A DNA stretch of 64,000 bases from Eutrophocola sp965661105 (GTDB taxonomy: Bacteria; Pseudomonadota; Gammaproteobacteria; Pseudomonadales; Pseudohongiellaceae). Shown one piece after another: positions 36,446 through 45,347 of the stretch. How positions within the stretch are numbered: the stretch's first letter is position 1; every line of letters starts with the position of its first letter. The notes under the pieces are model-generated. The model ran no database searches, was not told the DNA's origin, and saw nothing but the letters and a program-made list of their open reading frames with translations. The stretch spans positions 5,539-69,538 of the forward strand of contig CBFICR010000009.1 in the NCBI GenBank assembly GCA_965661105.1. The letters run 5' to 3'. The translations under genes and the position numbers were made by a program.

Positions 36446-37264
36446 ATGAAACAGCAGGGCATTATTTCCGATTTTCTCTACCAGGTCTTTGCACTGATTA
36501 TTGCAGTGATAGTAGTGCATGCAGTTTATGTAGCGCTAATACGGCCCAATGCTGATTTGCAAATAGAACAGCAAGCCATCATGCAGGAAGCCGATCCGGA
36601 TTTTGTCTCGGAGCGTTCATTATATGTGGTCATGAAAGACTTCGAGCAGGAGACCTGTATCATCCTGATGTTCTGGGCCATGTCCATAATCGGCCTGAAG
36701 ATTTACCGCAACAGAAAAGAAAACGAATTACTCAATCGTTCACTGCTCAACCTGTCTGAGGGAATGAGTATATTGCCGGAAGACGTGCGTGATTATGCCA
36801 GGCCGGTTCAGGCGCTGCCTGTTGAAGAAAGGCAGTATCTGTTGCCTCGCGCGCTACTCGCTGCTCTGCAACGCTTTGGCTCGACCAGAAGCATTCCCGA
36901 TGTCGCTTCTGTGATCAAGGATACCTGTAACTCGGAAGCCGATCGCCTGGAAAGCGAACTGACAATCGTACGCTATATCGCCTGGGCCATTCCTTCCATC
37001 GGCTTCCTTGGTACTGTGCGCGGTATCGGTGAAGCACTTGGCCAGGCGCACAAGGCAGCCAGCGGTGATATAGCCGGTGTAACCGCCAGTCTGGGTGTCG
37101 CCTTTAACTCGACCTTTATCGCACTGGTGGTAAGTATTCTTATCATGTTTCTGCTTTACCAGCTTCAGCTGATGCAGGACCGTCTGGTACTTGATACACA
37201 GAATTATTGTGACAATTATCTGATCAGGCATCTTCAGGTTCCGGAAAGGGATGAACAGACGTGA
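36446..37264 (+). CDS. MotA/TolQ/ExbB-family proton channel protein
   Basis: A 272-residue membrane protein with TM segments at about 10-32, 70-87, 176-198 and 214-240 and a cytoplasmic loop of about 90 residues between the second and third. The region IPSIGFLGTVRGIGEAL (182-198) and the following ASLGVAFNSTFIALVV (214-229) match the conserved channel pair of ExbB/TolQ/MotA, with the polar Thr/Ser pair that lines the proton path. Such proteins work with an ExbD/TolR/MotB partner. No classic partner is present, but both vWA genes downstream have a comparable helix. It overlaps the next gene by GTGA. Confidence 0.9.
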   Translation: MKQQGIISDFLYQVFALIIAVIVVHAVYVALIRPNADLQIEQQAIMQEADPDFVSERSLYVVMKDFEQETCIILMFWAMSIIGLKIYRNRKENELLNRSLLNLSEGMSILPEDVRDYARPVQALPVEERQYLLPRALLAALQRFGSTRSIPDVASVIKDTCNSEADRLESELTIVRYIAWAIPSIGFLGTVRGIGEALGQAHKAASGDIAGVTASLGVAFNSTFIALVVSILIMFLLYQLQLMQDRLVLDTQNYCDNYLIRHLQVPERDEQT

Positions 37265-38574
37265 GCGTTCATATTATTGAATTAAATGACCGCAATATTT
37301 GCCTGCGTAACCAGGATGAAATCCTGGTGCAAAGTCCGGGCTTTGCGAATATTGCTGACAAAAATCCGGTATTCGGTGAAGAGGCGCGAAAAACTGCACG
37401 GCTTCATCCGCGACAAACTTTTTCCCAGTTCTGGTCTCAACTAAGCCTTGACCCCCTGGCCAACAGCAACAATCTGTTTCGCCATCAGGCTGATTTGGCG
37501 TTTGCACACCTGAATAATATTGCCAGCCAGCATGCCTTGAAAGACCAGGTCATTTTTGCCGTTCCCAGTAACTATAATCGTAACCAGCTTTCCATCCTGC
37601 TTGGACTGGTTAAATCCTGCGAATTCGATGCCGTAGGTCTGGTTGATATGCCATTGTTGATGGCCGGTGATGCTGACGATCCAGCCATGACCGTTTATGT
37701 CGATATCCAGTTACACCAGACTGTGCTGACCACCTTCTCTTTACAGGAAAACAAACCAACCCGCGATAAAGTAATACAGATTCCAGGTACAGGTCTGATT
37801 GCACTCCATGATAGCTGGGTCAACATGGTAACCGATGAATTTATCAAGCAAAGCCGCTTTGACCCCCATCACAATGCGGAAACCGAGCAGTATGTTTATA
37901 ACCAGCTTGAAGACTGGCTGGCACGCTCACTGCAAGATAATGAAATTCTGATGGAAATTAACAACAAGGGGTCCGTCTATCAGGCCAAAGTTAACCGCGG
38001 TCATTTTGAACAACGAGTCAGAAATATTTTTGGCCGTATTCATTCCGAGCTGGAAGCCATGGCTGGTAATAATTATGAGCTGCGGTTACCGGAATCTGAT
38101 GCCAGCCTGCCAGGAGTATCTCTGTATCTGAAAAACATTACTGCGGTCAGGGATGCCATGCTGATTGAAAGCTGCATGACTCATCTTGATCATATCAAGG
38201 GCGATGTCGGTTCTTTGAGTTTTACCGCAAGCCTGCCCCAGGGCAACAGAAAACAGACTGCAGCCAGAACCAAACCAGCAGACCGTCTGCCTTCTCATAT
38301 TCTTATTAATCATTGTGCTTACAGCCTGCCCGTCTCTGTACAATTCGGGCCGGCAAGCGATGAAGAAAATAATAAGGCTATTTTTATTGAGGCTAGCGAA
38401 AGCGGGGCTGTCACATTTTCTGTTGTAGGCTCACATGTTCAGCTGAAGACCAGTGGAACTGACAATATAGAAATTAACGGCTCCAGTGCAGCGTCATCTG
38501 AAGCTCTGAAGCTCGGCGATGTAATCAGTTTACCGGGCTCATCAGCGCCGCTCCAGCTCATCCAGGTAGAATAG
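37261..38574 (+). CDS. Putative actin/Hsp70-fold protein with FHA-like tail
   Basis: A 437-residue soluble protein without signal. The start (HIIELNDRNICL) and a middle segment (AMTVYVDIQLHQTVLTTFSL) look like phosphate-1 and phosphate-2 strands of the actin/Hsp70 fold, and VIFAVPSNYNRNQ resembles the 'VP..Y' strand before the helix in that fold. The glycines that bind nucleotide are largely missing, so activity is doubtful. The last 60 residues (VNGSS.., LKLGDVISLPGS) look like the second half of an FHA domain. It begins with GTG overlapping the channel gene, and the first vWA gene starts three bases after it. A cytoplasmic regulator of the channel is plausible. Fold call is from pattern only. 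Confidence 0.6.
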   Translation: MSVHIIELNDRNICLRNQDEILVQSPGFANIADKNPVFGEEARKTARLHPRQTFSQFWSQLSLDPLANSNNLFRHQADLAFAHLNNIASQHALKDQVIFAVPSNYNRNQLSILLGLVKSCEFDAVGLVDMPLLMAGDADDPAMTVYVDIQLHQTVLTTFSLQENKPTRDKVIQIPGTGLIALHDSWVNMVTDEFIKQSRFDPHHNAETEQYVYNQLEDWLARSLQDNEILMEINNKGSVYQAKVNRGHFEQRVRNIFGRIHSELEAMAGNNYELRLPESDASLPGVSLYLKNITAVRDAMLIESCMTHLDHIKGDVGSLSFTASLPQGNRKQTAARTKPADRLPSHILINHCAYSLPVSVQFGPASDEENNKAIFIEASESGAVTFSVVGSHVQLKTSGTDNIEINGSSAASSEALKLGDVISLPGSSAPLQLIQVE

Positions 38575-38577
38575 GCT

Positions 38578-39705
38578 ATGGCACAAAGCAAAGCCTCAAA
38601 GCGTGAATTCAATCCTGTCAGCCTGTCTTTTCTGGATGTCATGTCCTGTGGCTTTGGTGCAGTGGTTCTAATTTTTCTCATTCTGGATCACTCTTCCAGT
38701 GTTCAGAATGCCGAGAATACTCCCGAGCTTGCCGCTGAGATCAATCTGCTCAATGAAGAAATAAATGAAGGGCAGGAAAATCTGGTCAGGATACGTAATA
38801 CCATTTCTGATGTAGATTTTCAGATGGTGGAAGCACAAGGCCTGGCACGATCCATTCAGCAGGAGATTGATACCTTTCTAGAAGAGCTGGCGCAGCTTGA
38901 AAACAATACGCTGGCAAAAAGGGATAGTGTTGAAAAATTAAAATCCGACATTCAAACACTTGAGGAGGAACTGGAGAGGCTCAAGGCGGCCCAGGATTCC
39001 TTCAGTGGCAATTTCATCAGACCTTACGTGGGCGATGGTAACCGCCAATACCTCACCGGCCTGATTCTGGGTGGCAGCCGCATTCTTGTGTTGGTAGACA
39101 CTTCCGCCAGTATGCTGGACAACACCATTGTTAATATTATTCGACGTCGCAACATGTCGGAAGAAACGCGCATTGCTTCAGATAAATGGGTGGGTGTGCG
39201 CAAGGTGGTAGACTGGCTTACAACCCAGCTGCCTCCGCCCAGCCAATACCAGATCTACACTTTTAATGAAGACGTACAGCCGTTGATACCAGGGACTAAC
39301 GGCAACTGGCTGGAAGTGGCTGATGAAGCCCAGCTTTCCGATGCCGTAGCGCGTATCAACAGGCTTATCCCGGAAAACGGCACTAACCTGGAAAATGTGT
39401 TCATGGCCGTCGCGGCCATGAACCCTTTACCCGACAATATTTACCTGATTACCGATGGCCTGCCCACACTTGGCAGCAGGGAAGGCGGCCTTTTTAATCG
39501 CAGACCTGACGGTAACCAGAACACGGTATCGGGCAGGGAGCGCGAAGAGTTATTCCGCAGTGCCGTGGGGAAGTTACCCTCCGGAATTCCGGTCAATATA
39601 GTACTGGCCCCTCTGGAAGGAGACCCTATGGCAGCATCACTTTACTGGAAGCTCGCGGTTTCAACCGGCGGCTCTTTTTTGAGTCCTTCCAGTGACTGGC
39701 CATAA
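38578..39705 (+). CDS. vWA protein with ExbD/TolR-like N-terminal helix (copy 1)
   Basis: A 375-residue protein. The short N-terminus is cytoplasmic. A membrane helix at about 17-37 opens with SFLDVMSCGFGAVVLIFLI, where Asp20 takes the place of the proton-binding Asp in ExbD/TolR (PFIDVMLVLLIIFM). A coiled coil follows at about 48-140, then a von Willebrand factor A domain (about 165-375) with MIDAS residues DTSASM (174-179), a later Thr and TDGLP. The vWA domain would lie in the periplasm. It sits three bases after the actin-like gene. The metal site should bind a divalent cation and a ligand protein. Confidence 0.88.
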   Translation: MAQSKASKREFNPVSLSFLDVMSCGFGAVVLIFLILDHSSSVQNAENTPELAAEINLLNEEINEGQENLVRIRNTISDVDFQMVEAQGLARSIQQEIDTFLEELAQLENNTLAKRDSVEKLKSDIQTLEEELERLKAAQDSFSGNFIRPYVGDGNRQYLTGLILGGSRILVLVDTSASMLDNTIVNIIRRRNMSEETRIASDKWVGVRKVVDWLTTQLPPPSQYQIYTFNEDVQPLIPGTNGNWLEVADEAQLSDAVARINRLIPENGTNLENVFMAVAAMNPLPDNIYLITDGLPTLGSREGGLFNRRPDGNQNTVSGREREELFRSAVGKLPSGIPVNIVLAPLEGDPMAASLYWKLAVSTGGSFLSPSSDWP

Positions 39706-39792
39706 AAAAGCATCATATTGAGCAGAAGACAAGATAAGAGAAAGTAAAAATCAGAACAGCAGCAAGACAAACAAGGGTTACAAGGATTAATC

Positions 39793-40794
39793 GTGGCACG
39801 TCGAACTACAGAAACATTTAATGTCTCCTTCCTGGATGTAATGTCTTGCGGGTTTGGTGCAATTATTCTGCTGATCATGATTACCAAGTCATCTACCCCC
39901 ACTACGCTTGAAATATCAGATACGCCAATGGAAGGCAGTGTCCTTGAATTACAACGCCAGCTATTCGAGATTCGTGGAGAAACCAATATTCTCAACCGCG
40001 AACTTAATGCCAAACATGAACAAATCTCCCAATATGACGACAGGATTGCCCGCCTGCGCCGGGAGCTGTCCATCCTCAACGGCGAGTTCAATACGACCAG
40101 CCAGCAATCTACCGAGGACGATATTCTGCAAGGACAAATGGCCATTGCACGTCAACAGCTCACTGATGAAATGCGGCGCCTGCAAAATAATATGGACCAG
40201 GCACAGCTCAATGAATCGGTGGGTGGAGTGCCTGTAGACAGTGAATACATTATCTTTCTTATCGACACCTCGGGCAGTATGTTCAACTACAGCTGGTCGC
40301 GTATGCTGGAAGTAATGGTAGACACCCTGGATATCTATCCGGAAGTTAAAGGCATCCAGGTCATGAATGATATGGGCGAATACCTGTTTTCCAGCTTCCG
40401 TGGTGACTGGATCCCGGATACCCCGGCGCGCCGGCAGGCGATCCTGCAACGCCTGCGCAGCTGGAACCCGTTTAGTAATTCAAGCCCGGTGGAAGGGATA
40501 ACGGCGGCGATTCGCAATTTCTACGACCCGGGTAAAAAAATCAGCCTTTATGTGCTGGGTGATGAATTCCCACCCGGCAGCGGTTCAATCCGAAATGTGA
40601 TCGAGACTGTTGATCGAATCAATGTAGAAGACAGCGAAGGAAATCGCCTGGTAAGAATCCATGGCATTGGCTTTCCCGTATATTTTTCACAACCAGACCG
40701 CTACCAGTCTACCGGTATTCGCTTTGCTACACTGATGCGTGAATTGGCGCGCAAAAACGGCGGTACTTTTGTTGGCCTTAATGATTTTTACTAG
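39793..40794 (+). CDS. vWA protein with ExbD/TolR-like N-terminal helix (copy 2)
   Basis: A 333-residue paralogue in layout of the preceding protein. The helix at about 12-31 opens SFLDVMSCGFGAIILLIMI with Asp15 in the ExbD-like place; a coiled coil covers about 48-138; the vWA domain (about 150-333) has DTSGSM (158-163). The start is GTG with an AAGGA site eight bases before it. The 12-residue block SFLDVMSCGFGA is identical in both proteins although the vWA domains differ widely, which shows strong constraint on the helix. It is separated from copy 1 by 87 bases. Confidence 0.88.
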   Translation: MARRTTETFNVSFLDVMSCGFGAIILLIMITKSSTPTTLEISDTPMEGSVLELQRQLFEIRGETNILNRELNAKHEQISQYDDRIARLRRELSILNGEFNTTSQQSTEDDILQGQMAIARQQLTDEMRRLQNNMDQAQLNESVGGVPVDSEYIIFLIDTSGSMFNYSWSRMLEVMVDTLDIYPEVKGIQVMNDMGEYLFSSFRGDWIPDTPARRQAILQRLRSWNPFSNSSPVEGITAAIRNFYDPGKKISLYVLGDEFPPGSGSIRNVIETVDRINVEDSEGNRLVRIHGIGFPVYFSQPDRYQSTGIRFATLMRELARKNGGTFVGLNDFY

Positions 40795-40961
40795 GAAATC
40801 ATGAATCAACACGGCATATTGATGAAAACAGAAACTGGAGTAAACTATATAACCCCCGGGCAATAATCCTCGATACCGGCGGGTAATGGCGAATTATGCA
40901 AATTATGCAATTAATAACTGGAAAGTTGTTTCAGATTCGAAATATTGGCGATCTGGCTGGG

Positions 40962-41573
40962 ATGAAATACAGCATACTTGCCATGGCGCTGTTGCTGACA
41001 GCCTGTTCAGCGACGACCATCAATATTGAGGGCACTTTCCCTGCACCACTGGTGCAAAAGCTGCCACTTACAGTGGGCGTTTATTACGATGAAGCGTTTA
41101 TTAATCACAGCTTTATTGAGATTAATGATAATACCGGTGATGACCAGTACATCATTAATTCCGGTGCTTCGCAGATAGCTCTTTTTAATACCATGCTACC
41201 GGCAGTATTCGAACAGGTGATTCAGCTGGACAGCCTGGAAAGTGCAGCAGATATGAGTGGCATTGATGCGGTGTTTGTTCCCGCCATTGAAGAATTCCAG
41301 GTTGGTCTGCCCCAGAAAACCCGTCTCAATGTTTACGAAATCTGGGTCAAATATAATATGAGGCTGGCCCAGTCCAATGGCGACTATATCGCTGACTGGG
41401 TGATGACGGCTTACGGCAAATCTCCGGAGGAAACTTTTCAGTCGGTGGATGCAGGGGTAAACGATGCTGCCAATGTAGCACTGCGCGACCTGGCGGCAAG
41501 TTTTACTCTGGGATTCAGTAATATTCCTGAAATAAACGAATGGCTTCGCTCTCAAAACATTATGGAAGAGTAA
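40962..41573 (+). CDS. Small lipoprotein of the vWA/ExbB-like cluster
   Basis: A 203-residue lipoprotein with lipobox LLTAC (Cys15). The start is set at the ATG at 40962 because the signal is then of normal length; a longer frame opens at 40896. The mature protein has the look of an LPS-assembly or ABC-type auxiliary lipoprotein (LVQKLPLTVGVYYDE, VQLPQKTRL-like strands), with alternating strands and helices. A proline- and Thr-poor body gives no enzyme motif. It lies 167 bases after the second vWA gene. Function unknown, but it keeps the cluster's strand and envelope theme. Confidence 0.7.
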   Translation: MKYSILAMALLLTACSATTINIEGTFPAPLVQKLPLTVGVYYDEAFINHSFIEINDNTGDDQYIINSGASQIALFNTMLPAVFEQVIQLDSLESAADMSGIDAVFVPAIEEFQVGLPQKTRLNVYEIWVKYNMRLAQSNGDYIADWVMTAYGKSPEETFQSVDAGVNDAANVALRDLAASFTLGFSNIPEINEWLRSQNIMEE

Positions 41574-41734
41574 CGCTGCTCGATTACCCTGAAAAGGGTA
41601 GCAAGCTAAAAAAGTAGAAATTGATCATTCAGGTAGCAAAGTCAGGCAAGCATAAAGTCAAAAATTAAAAGTTAAGGTAATTATGAAGTAATCGGTAGCA
41701 ATTAATGGGTAAAACCATTTTCAGAGACTCCAAG

Positions 41735-42421
41735 ATGAAACAGCTTACATTGTTCACCAAAAGCACCCTGCCAATTCCGGCTTTTATACTGCCGGTCCTG
41801 ATTTTTCTTTGCAGTTGCACCACAACCGAAATTGATGAATTCCGGCAAGGCTCAACCTCGATTAATAATCTGGATGAAAGCATTGTTATTCTGGGAAGAC
41901 GTCAAAATAATAACTACGAAACCGAACAAAGTTTTGTCGGTTGTGTCGCGGATGTTGTCTCGCGTGGCGAAAATTCAATTACTGTTGTTGATGAACAGGA
42001 ATTCCTGGATGCGATGTTTCCGTTTTTTGAACCACGCACCGCGCCCATGCGTACCGGACACCTGCAACAACTGATGTCTATGGATGTTGCGGTAGACAAA
42101 CTCGAGGAATTTGGTATCGAATATATTGTCTGGCTCGATGGTATTACAGAGCGTTCAGAGCAGTCAGGTTCAATTTCCTGCACGATTGGTCCTGGTGGCG
42201 GAGGCTGTTTCGGCTTTGGTACCTGGCAGGATGACTCCAATTTTGAAGCAGAAATCTGGCACCTGGATAGCCAAAGTAGCGTTGGTTCAATCAGTACTGA
42301 TGCCAACGGACAGTCTTATATGCCCGCAGTTGTAATCCCCATCCCATTGATCGCAAGGGTTGAGGCAAATGCCTGCAGCGGCCTGGGCAATCAGTTAAAA
42401 CAGTTTATAAACGGGACTTGA
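41735..42421 (+). CDS. Cys-containing lipoprotein of the vWA/ExbB-like cluster
   Basis: A 228-residue lipoprotein; the signal ends LIFLCSC with the likely lipidated Cys28, though Cys at the -2 position is unusual. The start may also be the ATG at 41705, which adds ten residues. A GPGGGGCFGFGTW segment at about 162-174 is notable, and three further cysteines (FVGCVADV, SISCTIG, NACSGLG) may form disulfides in the periplasm. The fold is strand-rich. No known family recognised. It starts about 160 bases after the preceding lipoprotein and 59 bases before the M48 gene. Confidence 0.65.
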   Translation: MKQLTLFTKSTLPIPAFILPVLIFLCSCTTTEIDEFRQGSTSINNLDESIVILGRRQNNNYETEQSFVGCVADVVSRGENSITVVDEQEFLDAMFPFFEPRTAPMRTGHLQQLMSMDVAVDKLEEFGIEYIVWLDGITERSEQSGSISCTIGPGGGGCFGFGTWQDDSNFEAEIWHLDSQSSVGSISTDANGQSYMPAVVIPIPLIARVEANACSGLGNQLKQFINGT

Positions 42422-42479
42422 TCCTTTCCTGATAACGCGGTTCATAATTGATTAAGCTCTTTATCATTAGAATGTAACT

Positions 42480-43922
42480 ATGGAAAGCTTATTTAAATTT
42501 CTCAATTTATCAGCCCCCAGCTCCGTGCTGGCAGTGGCCATGTCGTTTATCCTCACTGCCTGTGCCGGCAATCCTACAGGCGGAGCTAATTTTGTGCTCA
42601 TGAGCGAATCTGCCGAACTTGAAAAAGGGCAGGAACTGCATGCGGAGATGCTCAAGCAAAACCCGATTTATCAGGATCCGGAACTACAGGCCTACGTCGA
42701 TAAAATCGGGCAAAAAATGGCCGCCGTGTCTCACCGGGCAGAGCTCGACTATGTATTTACCATAATCGACAGCCCCGATATTAACGCCTTTGCCCTGCCT
42801 GGCGGCTTTGTTTATGTAAACCGCGGCTTGCTGACCTATCTCAACTCGGAAGCGCAGCTGGCTGCTGTGCTTGGACATGAAATTGGTCATGTCACTGCTC
42901 GTCATGCGGTTCGCCAACAGACCGCTGCCAGATCTGCCAATGCAGCCTCTATCGCGCTCATATTCGCCACCGGGGTTGACCTGCGTGAAACCACCAGTCT
43001 TATCAGCGGCGCATTAATCAGCGGCTATGGGCGTGATATGGAGCTGGAGGCTGACAGTCTCGGTGCAGAGTACCTTTCCAAAGCCGGTTATGACCCTCTG
43101 GCTATGGTACAGGTGATTGAGGTGCTCAAAAATCACGAGGACTTTACCAAGAGAACATCAAACAGAACCGCCGTAAGTTACCACGGTCTGTTTGCCTCTC
43201 ATCCACGCAATGATACGCGTCTACAGGAAGTTGTCGGCAAGGCCGGAGAGCTTAAAGGGGAGCAGGAAAGCGAAGAAGATCCAGCAGTGTTTCGCGAGCA
43301 AATTACCGGCCTGATCGTTGGCCCCAGTCTACAAAATGCCGCTGGTGGCGATCAACGCAACCGCTATTATCAATCGCTGTTTAATTATACGCTGCTGCTG
43401 CCTGAAGGCTGGTCTAAACAGGAAACAACAACCACCATGACGAGTGCCAGTGTGGACGGTACCAGCATGATAAAAGTAGAAGCTCAGCGTTTACAGGAGT
43501 CAAAGGAACCCCGCTTATTTATTCGCGAGAATCTGGGCATAGAAAATCTGCAACAGTCTGAACCTCTTTCGCAATTTGGCTTAAGCGGCTTTACCGGTAT
43601 AAACCCTGAAAACAGCGAACGGGTTGCTGTCCTTTATTATGGCCCGCGCGCCTTTATCCTGACGGCCAAAGGCGGAGATGGAATCAGCGATGATCTGCTG
43701 CTGGAGTCAGTACGAAGTTTCCGGCCAATTGCCCGAAACGAAGCCCTGTTTGCCAATCCGGTTCAGATCAGCTACATACAGGCCGATGGTAAAATTACCT
43801 ACGCAGACCTGGCCCGACAGACGCGACTTACCGAGCACCAGGAAGATATGCTGAGGTTGTTGAACGGCGACTATCCCTTTGGTGAACCTGATGCTGGTCA
43901 GTGGGTGAAAGTAGTCAACTAA
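42480..43922 (+). CDS. M48 family metalloprotease lipoprotein
   Basis: A 480-residue lipoprotein (lipobox LTAC, Cys28) with an M48 zinc peptidase domain at about 60-270. HEIGH at 133-137 provides two zinc ligands and the catalytic Glu; the third ligand is the Glu in MELEADSLG. The MSESAELEKGQEL and NAFALPGGFVYVNRGLL segments are typical of the BepA/YfgC group, periplasmic proteases that check outer-membrane protein assembly. The C-terminal 200 residues differ from BepA: no TPR is seen, but a strand-rich domain (RYYQSLFNYTLLLPEGW) instead. It ends the cluster and could process one of its lipoproteins. Confidence 0.92.
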   Translation: MESLFKFLNLSAPSSVLAVAMSFILTACAGNPTGGANFVLMSESAELEKGQELHAEMLKQNPIYQDPELQAYVDKIGQKMAAVSHRAELDYVFTIIDSPDINAFALPGGFVYVNRGLLTYLNSEAQLAAVLGHEIGHVTARHAVRQQTAARSANAASIALIFATGVDLRETTSLISGALISGYGRDMELEADSLGAEYLSKAGYDPLAMVQVIEVLKNHEDFTKRTSNRTAVSYHGLFASHPRNDTRLQEVVGKAGELKGEQESEEDPAVFREQITGLIVGPSLQNAAGGDQRNRYYQSLFNYTLLLPEGWSKQETTTTMTSASVDGTSMIKVEAQRLQESKEPRLFIRENLGIENLQQSEPLSQFGLSGFTGINPENSERVAVLYYGPRAFILTAKGGDGISDDLLLESVRSFRPIARNEALFANPVQISYIQADGKITYADLARQTRLTEHQEDMLRLLNGDYPFGEPDAGQWVKVVN

Positions 43923-43943
43923 TTCTCCCCAAACTTTCTTCAG

Positions 43944-43997
43944 GCTCATGGCTGTTTATGGGCTCATGGCTGTTTATAAGCTCATGGCTGTTTACAA
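43944..43997 (+). repeat. 18-bp tandem repeat, three copies
   Basis: GCTCATGGCTGTTTA followed by three variable bases occurs at 43944-43961, 43962-43979 and 43980-43997, with a decayed fourth copy to about 44015. It lies in the gap between the M48 gene and the cytochrome c gene. The unit is a multiple of three but no frame uses it. Confidence 0.85.
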
Positions 43998-44219
43998 GTC
44001 TCTGGTTGTTTTCGGTATTGAATCAGCATAAGTCAGCATAGCCTGGTAAATCCGGCACCACGCGAAACAGGTGAAATCGGGAAGGAACGCAAAGAAACAC
44101 AAAGCCGCTCTCATAATAACCGGGTATGAAATTACAAGAGCGCCGTAATTTAGAAATAATGCTTATAAATAAAGTTTATGAATTAACTTAATCAAGCTCT
44201 ACGATATCGTGAATGCTGG

Positions 44220-44771
44220 TTATTTTCTTTCGAACAGGTGGTACAGATAATCGTAATCCGGTGCATGCATAATCCCCTCGGTAGGTATTCCAGGTTTAAA
44301 AGCATTGTGGCAGCCTTCACAGCTGGCAACTAGAACGTCTCCGGTACTGGACAACAAGGCTTTATCCTTGTTCCTGGCAGCATCCAGTGCCAGCATCGCT
44401 GCATTGGTCATGGTACGTGAATAGCTCACCCAGCCATCGTTGTCAGCCCAGGAATTATCCAGTTTGCCCGAACCACCAAGTGTTATAAGAGGGCCAGAGC
44501 CAGCGAGCTGGATTGCATAATATTCAATCGTACGCCACTCATCATCGGAAATTTCCCGTTCCAGAGCAGCGTAATCCCAGATGTAATGGGCTGAGTGATC
44601 AATCAGTGTCACCATCAAGGCATTGATACTGACGGGAACAGGGATGTTTCTTTCGTCAGGATGTGCTGTGAGGAAAGCAGAATAGGAAACACTGAATACA
44701 ACGCCAGTCAAAACCAGCATCGCAATCTTTCTCAGCTTAGCTGTGATAGTTGAATTAAAATTTGGTTTCAT
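44220..44771 (-). CDS. Cytochrome c family protein
   Basis: A 183-residue exported protein with one haem site, CEGCH (Cys151 to His155), close to the C-terminus followed by NAFKPG. A C-terminal haem in a helical protein fits the cytochrome c'/class II group. The signal is about residues 1-30 (a basic start, then AMLVLTGVVFSVSYSAFLTA). The start chosen is the ATG at 44769-44771, which has GAGGGA upstream; a longer frame opens at 44810. It stands alone on the minus strand. The electron partner is unknown. Confidence 0.8.
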   Translation of the reverse strand: MKPNFNSTITAKLRKIAMLVLTGVVFSVSYSAFLTAHPDERNIPVPVSINALMVTLIDHSAHYIWDYAALEREISDDEWRTIEYYAIQLAGSGPLITLGGSGKLDNSWADNDGWVSYSRTMTNAAMLALDAARNKDKALLSSTGDVLVASCEGCHNAFKPGIPTEGIMHAPDYDYLYHLFERK

Positions 44772-44918
44772 TGATAGAGTCCCTCTGATGAAATTCTCTT
44801 TAAGTATCACACTATTTAATTTTCAAATTTTGACCTGCATCAACTTGATCATGGATTTAAATTAAGGCTGATGACGTGATACCTTTACCGTGGATAAACA
44901 GGATACCCCAAGCACACG

Positions 44919-45227
44919 ATGGCAAAAAAACTTTATGAATGTCCGCACTGCCACGAGGAAAAGATTTCAGGCTATCAGAAAATCTTTTCTGTTTCTTTTT
45001 CACCGGCTTATTGCCCAAAATGCAATAAACAAAGTTATGTTCCCATCATTCATGGACTCACGGTTCTGACTGCATGGATGATCCTGACCTGGTTGTTTAT
45101 TGGTCTGGCCATTATGGCTGGCATGTCATTTTTCCTCCTCGGGACGTTTCCTGCGCTTGTAGTCTGCATTGACAGGTACTTACTCAAGGCACCTCTTGTT
45201 GCCCGCGATCCGCCTATCGAGAATTGA
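44919..45227 (+). CDS. Small zinc-ribbon membrane protein
   Basis: A 102-residue protein. The N-terminal zinc ribbon has CPHC (8-11) and CPKC (32-35), then two hydrophobic segments (about 47-67 and 69-86) form a membrane hairpin. The basic N-terminus (MAKKLYECPHC) matches small conserved gammaproteobacterial proteins without a known role. It precedes ubiX by about 120 bases on the same strand. No other clue to its job is visible. Confidence 0.7.
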   Translation: MAKKLYECPHCHEEKISGYQKIFSVSFSPAYCPKCNKQSYVPIIHGLTVLTAWMILTWLFIGLAIMAGMSFFLLGTFPALVVCIDRYLLKAPLVARDPPIEN

Positions 45228-45347
45228 GTAAAGAATTAACTCCAGGCGTTTAGTATCAGGTTGTATAAAAAGAGAGCTGATAAAGCCATTGGAAGCATCA
45301 CCTGCACTGGCTACAATGGCAGCCAATATCCCGCACAGGTTAATCGA

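Noticed and set aside
36446..40794. Zorya anti-phage system
   Set aside because: The MotA-like and MotB-like logic is similar, but there is no peptidoglycan-binding OmpA domain, helicase or nuclease, and vWA heads are not part of Zorya.
40801..40866. Tiny frame of 21 codons after the second vWA gene
   Set aside because: Too short, with no support beyond a start and stop; no known leader peptide type matches.
41586..41601. Short hairpin TACCCT-GAAA-AGGGTA as terminator
   Set aside because: Only six pairs and no T tract; the cluster continues on the same strand just after it.
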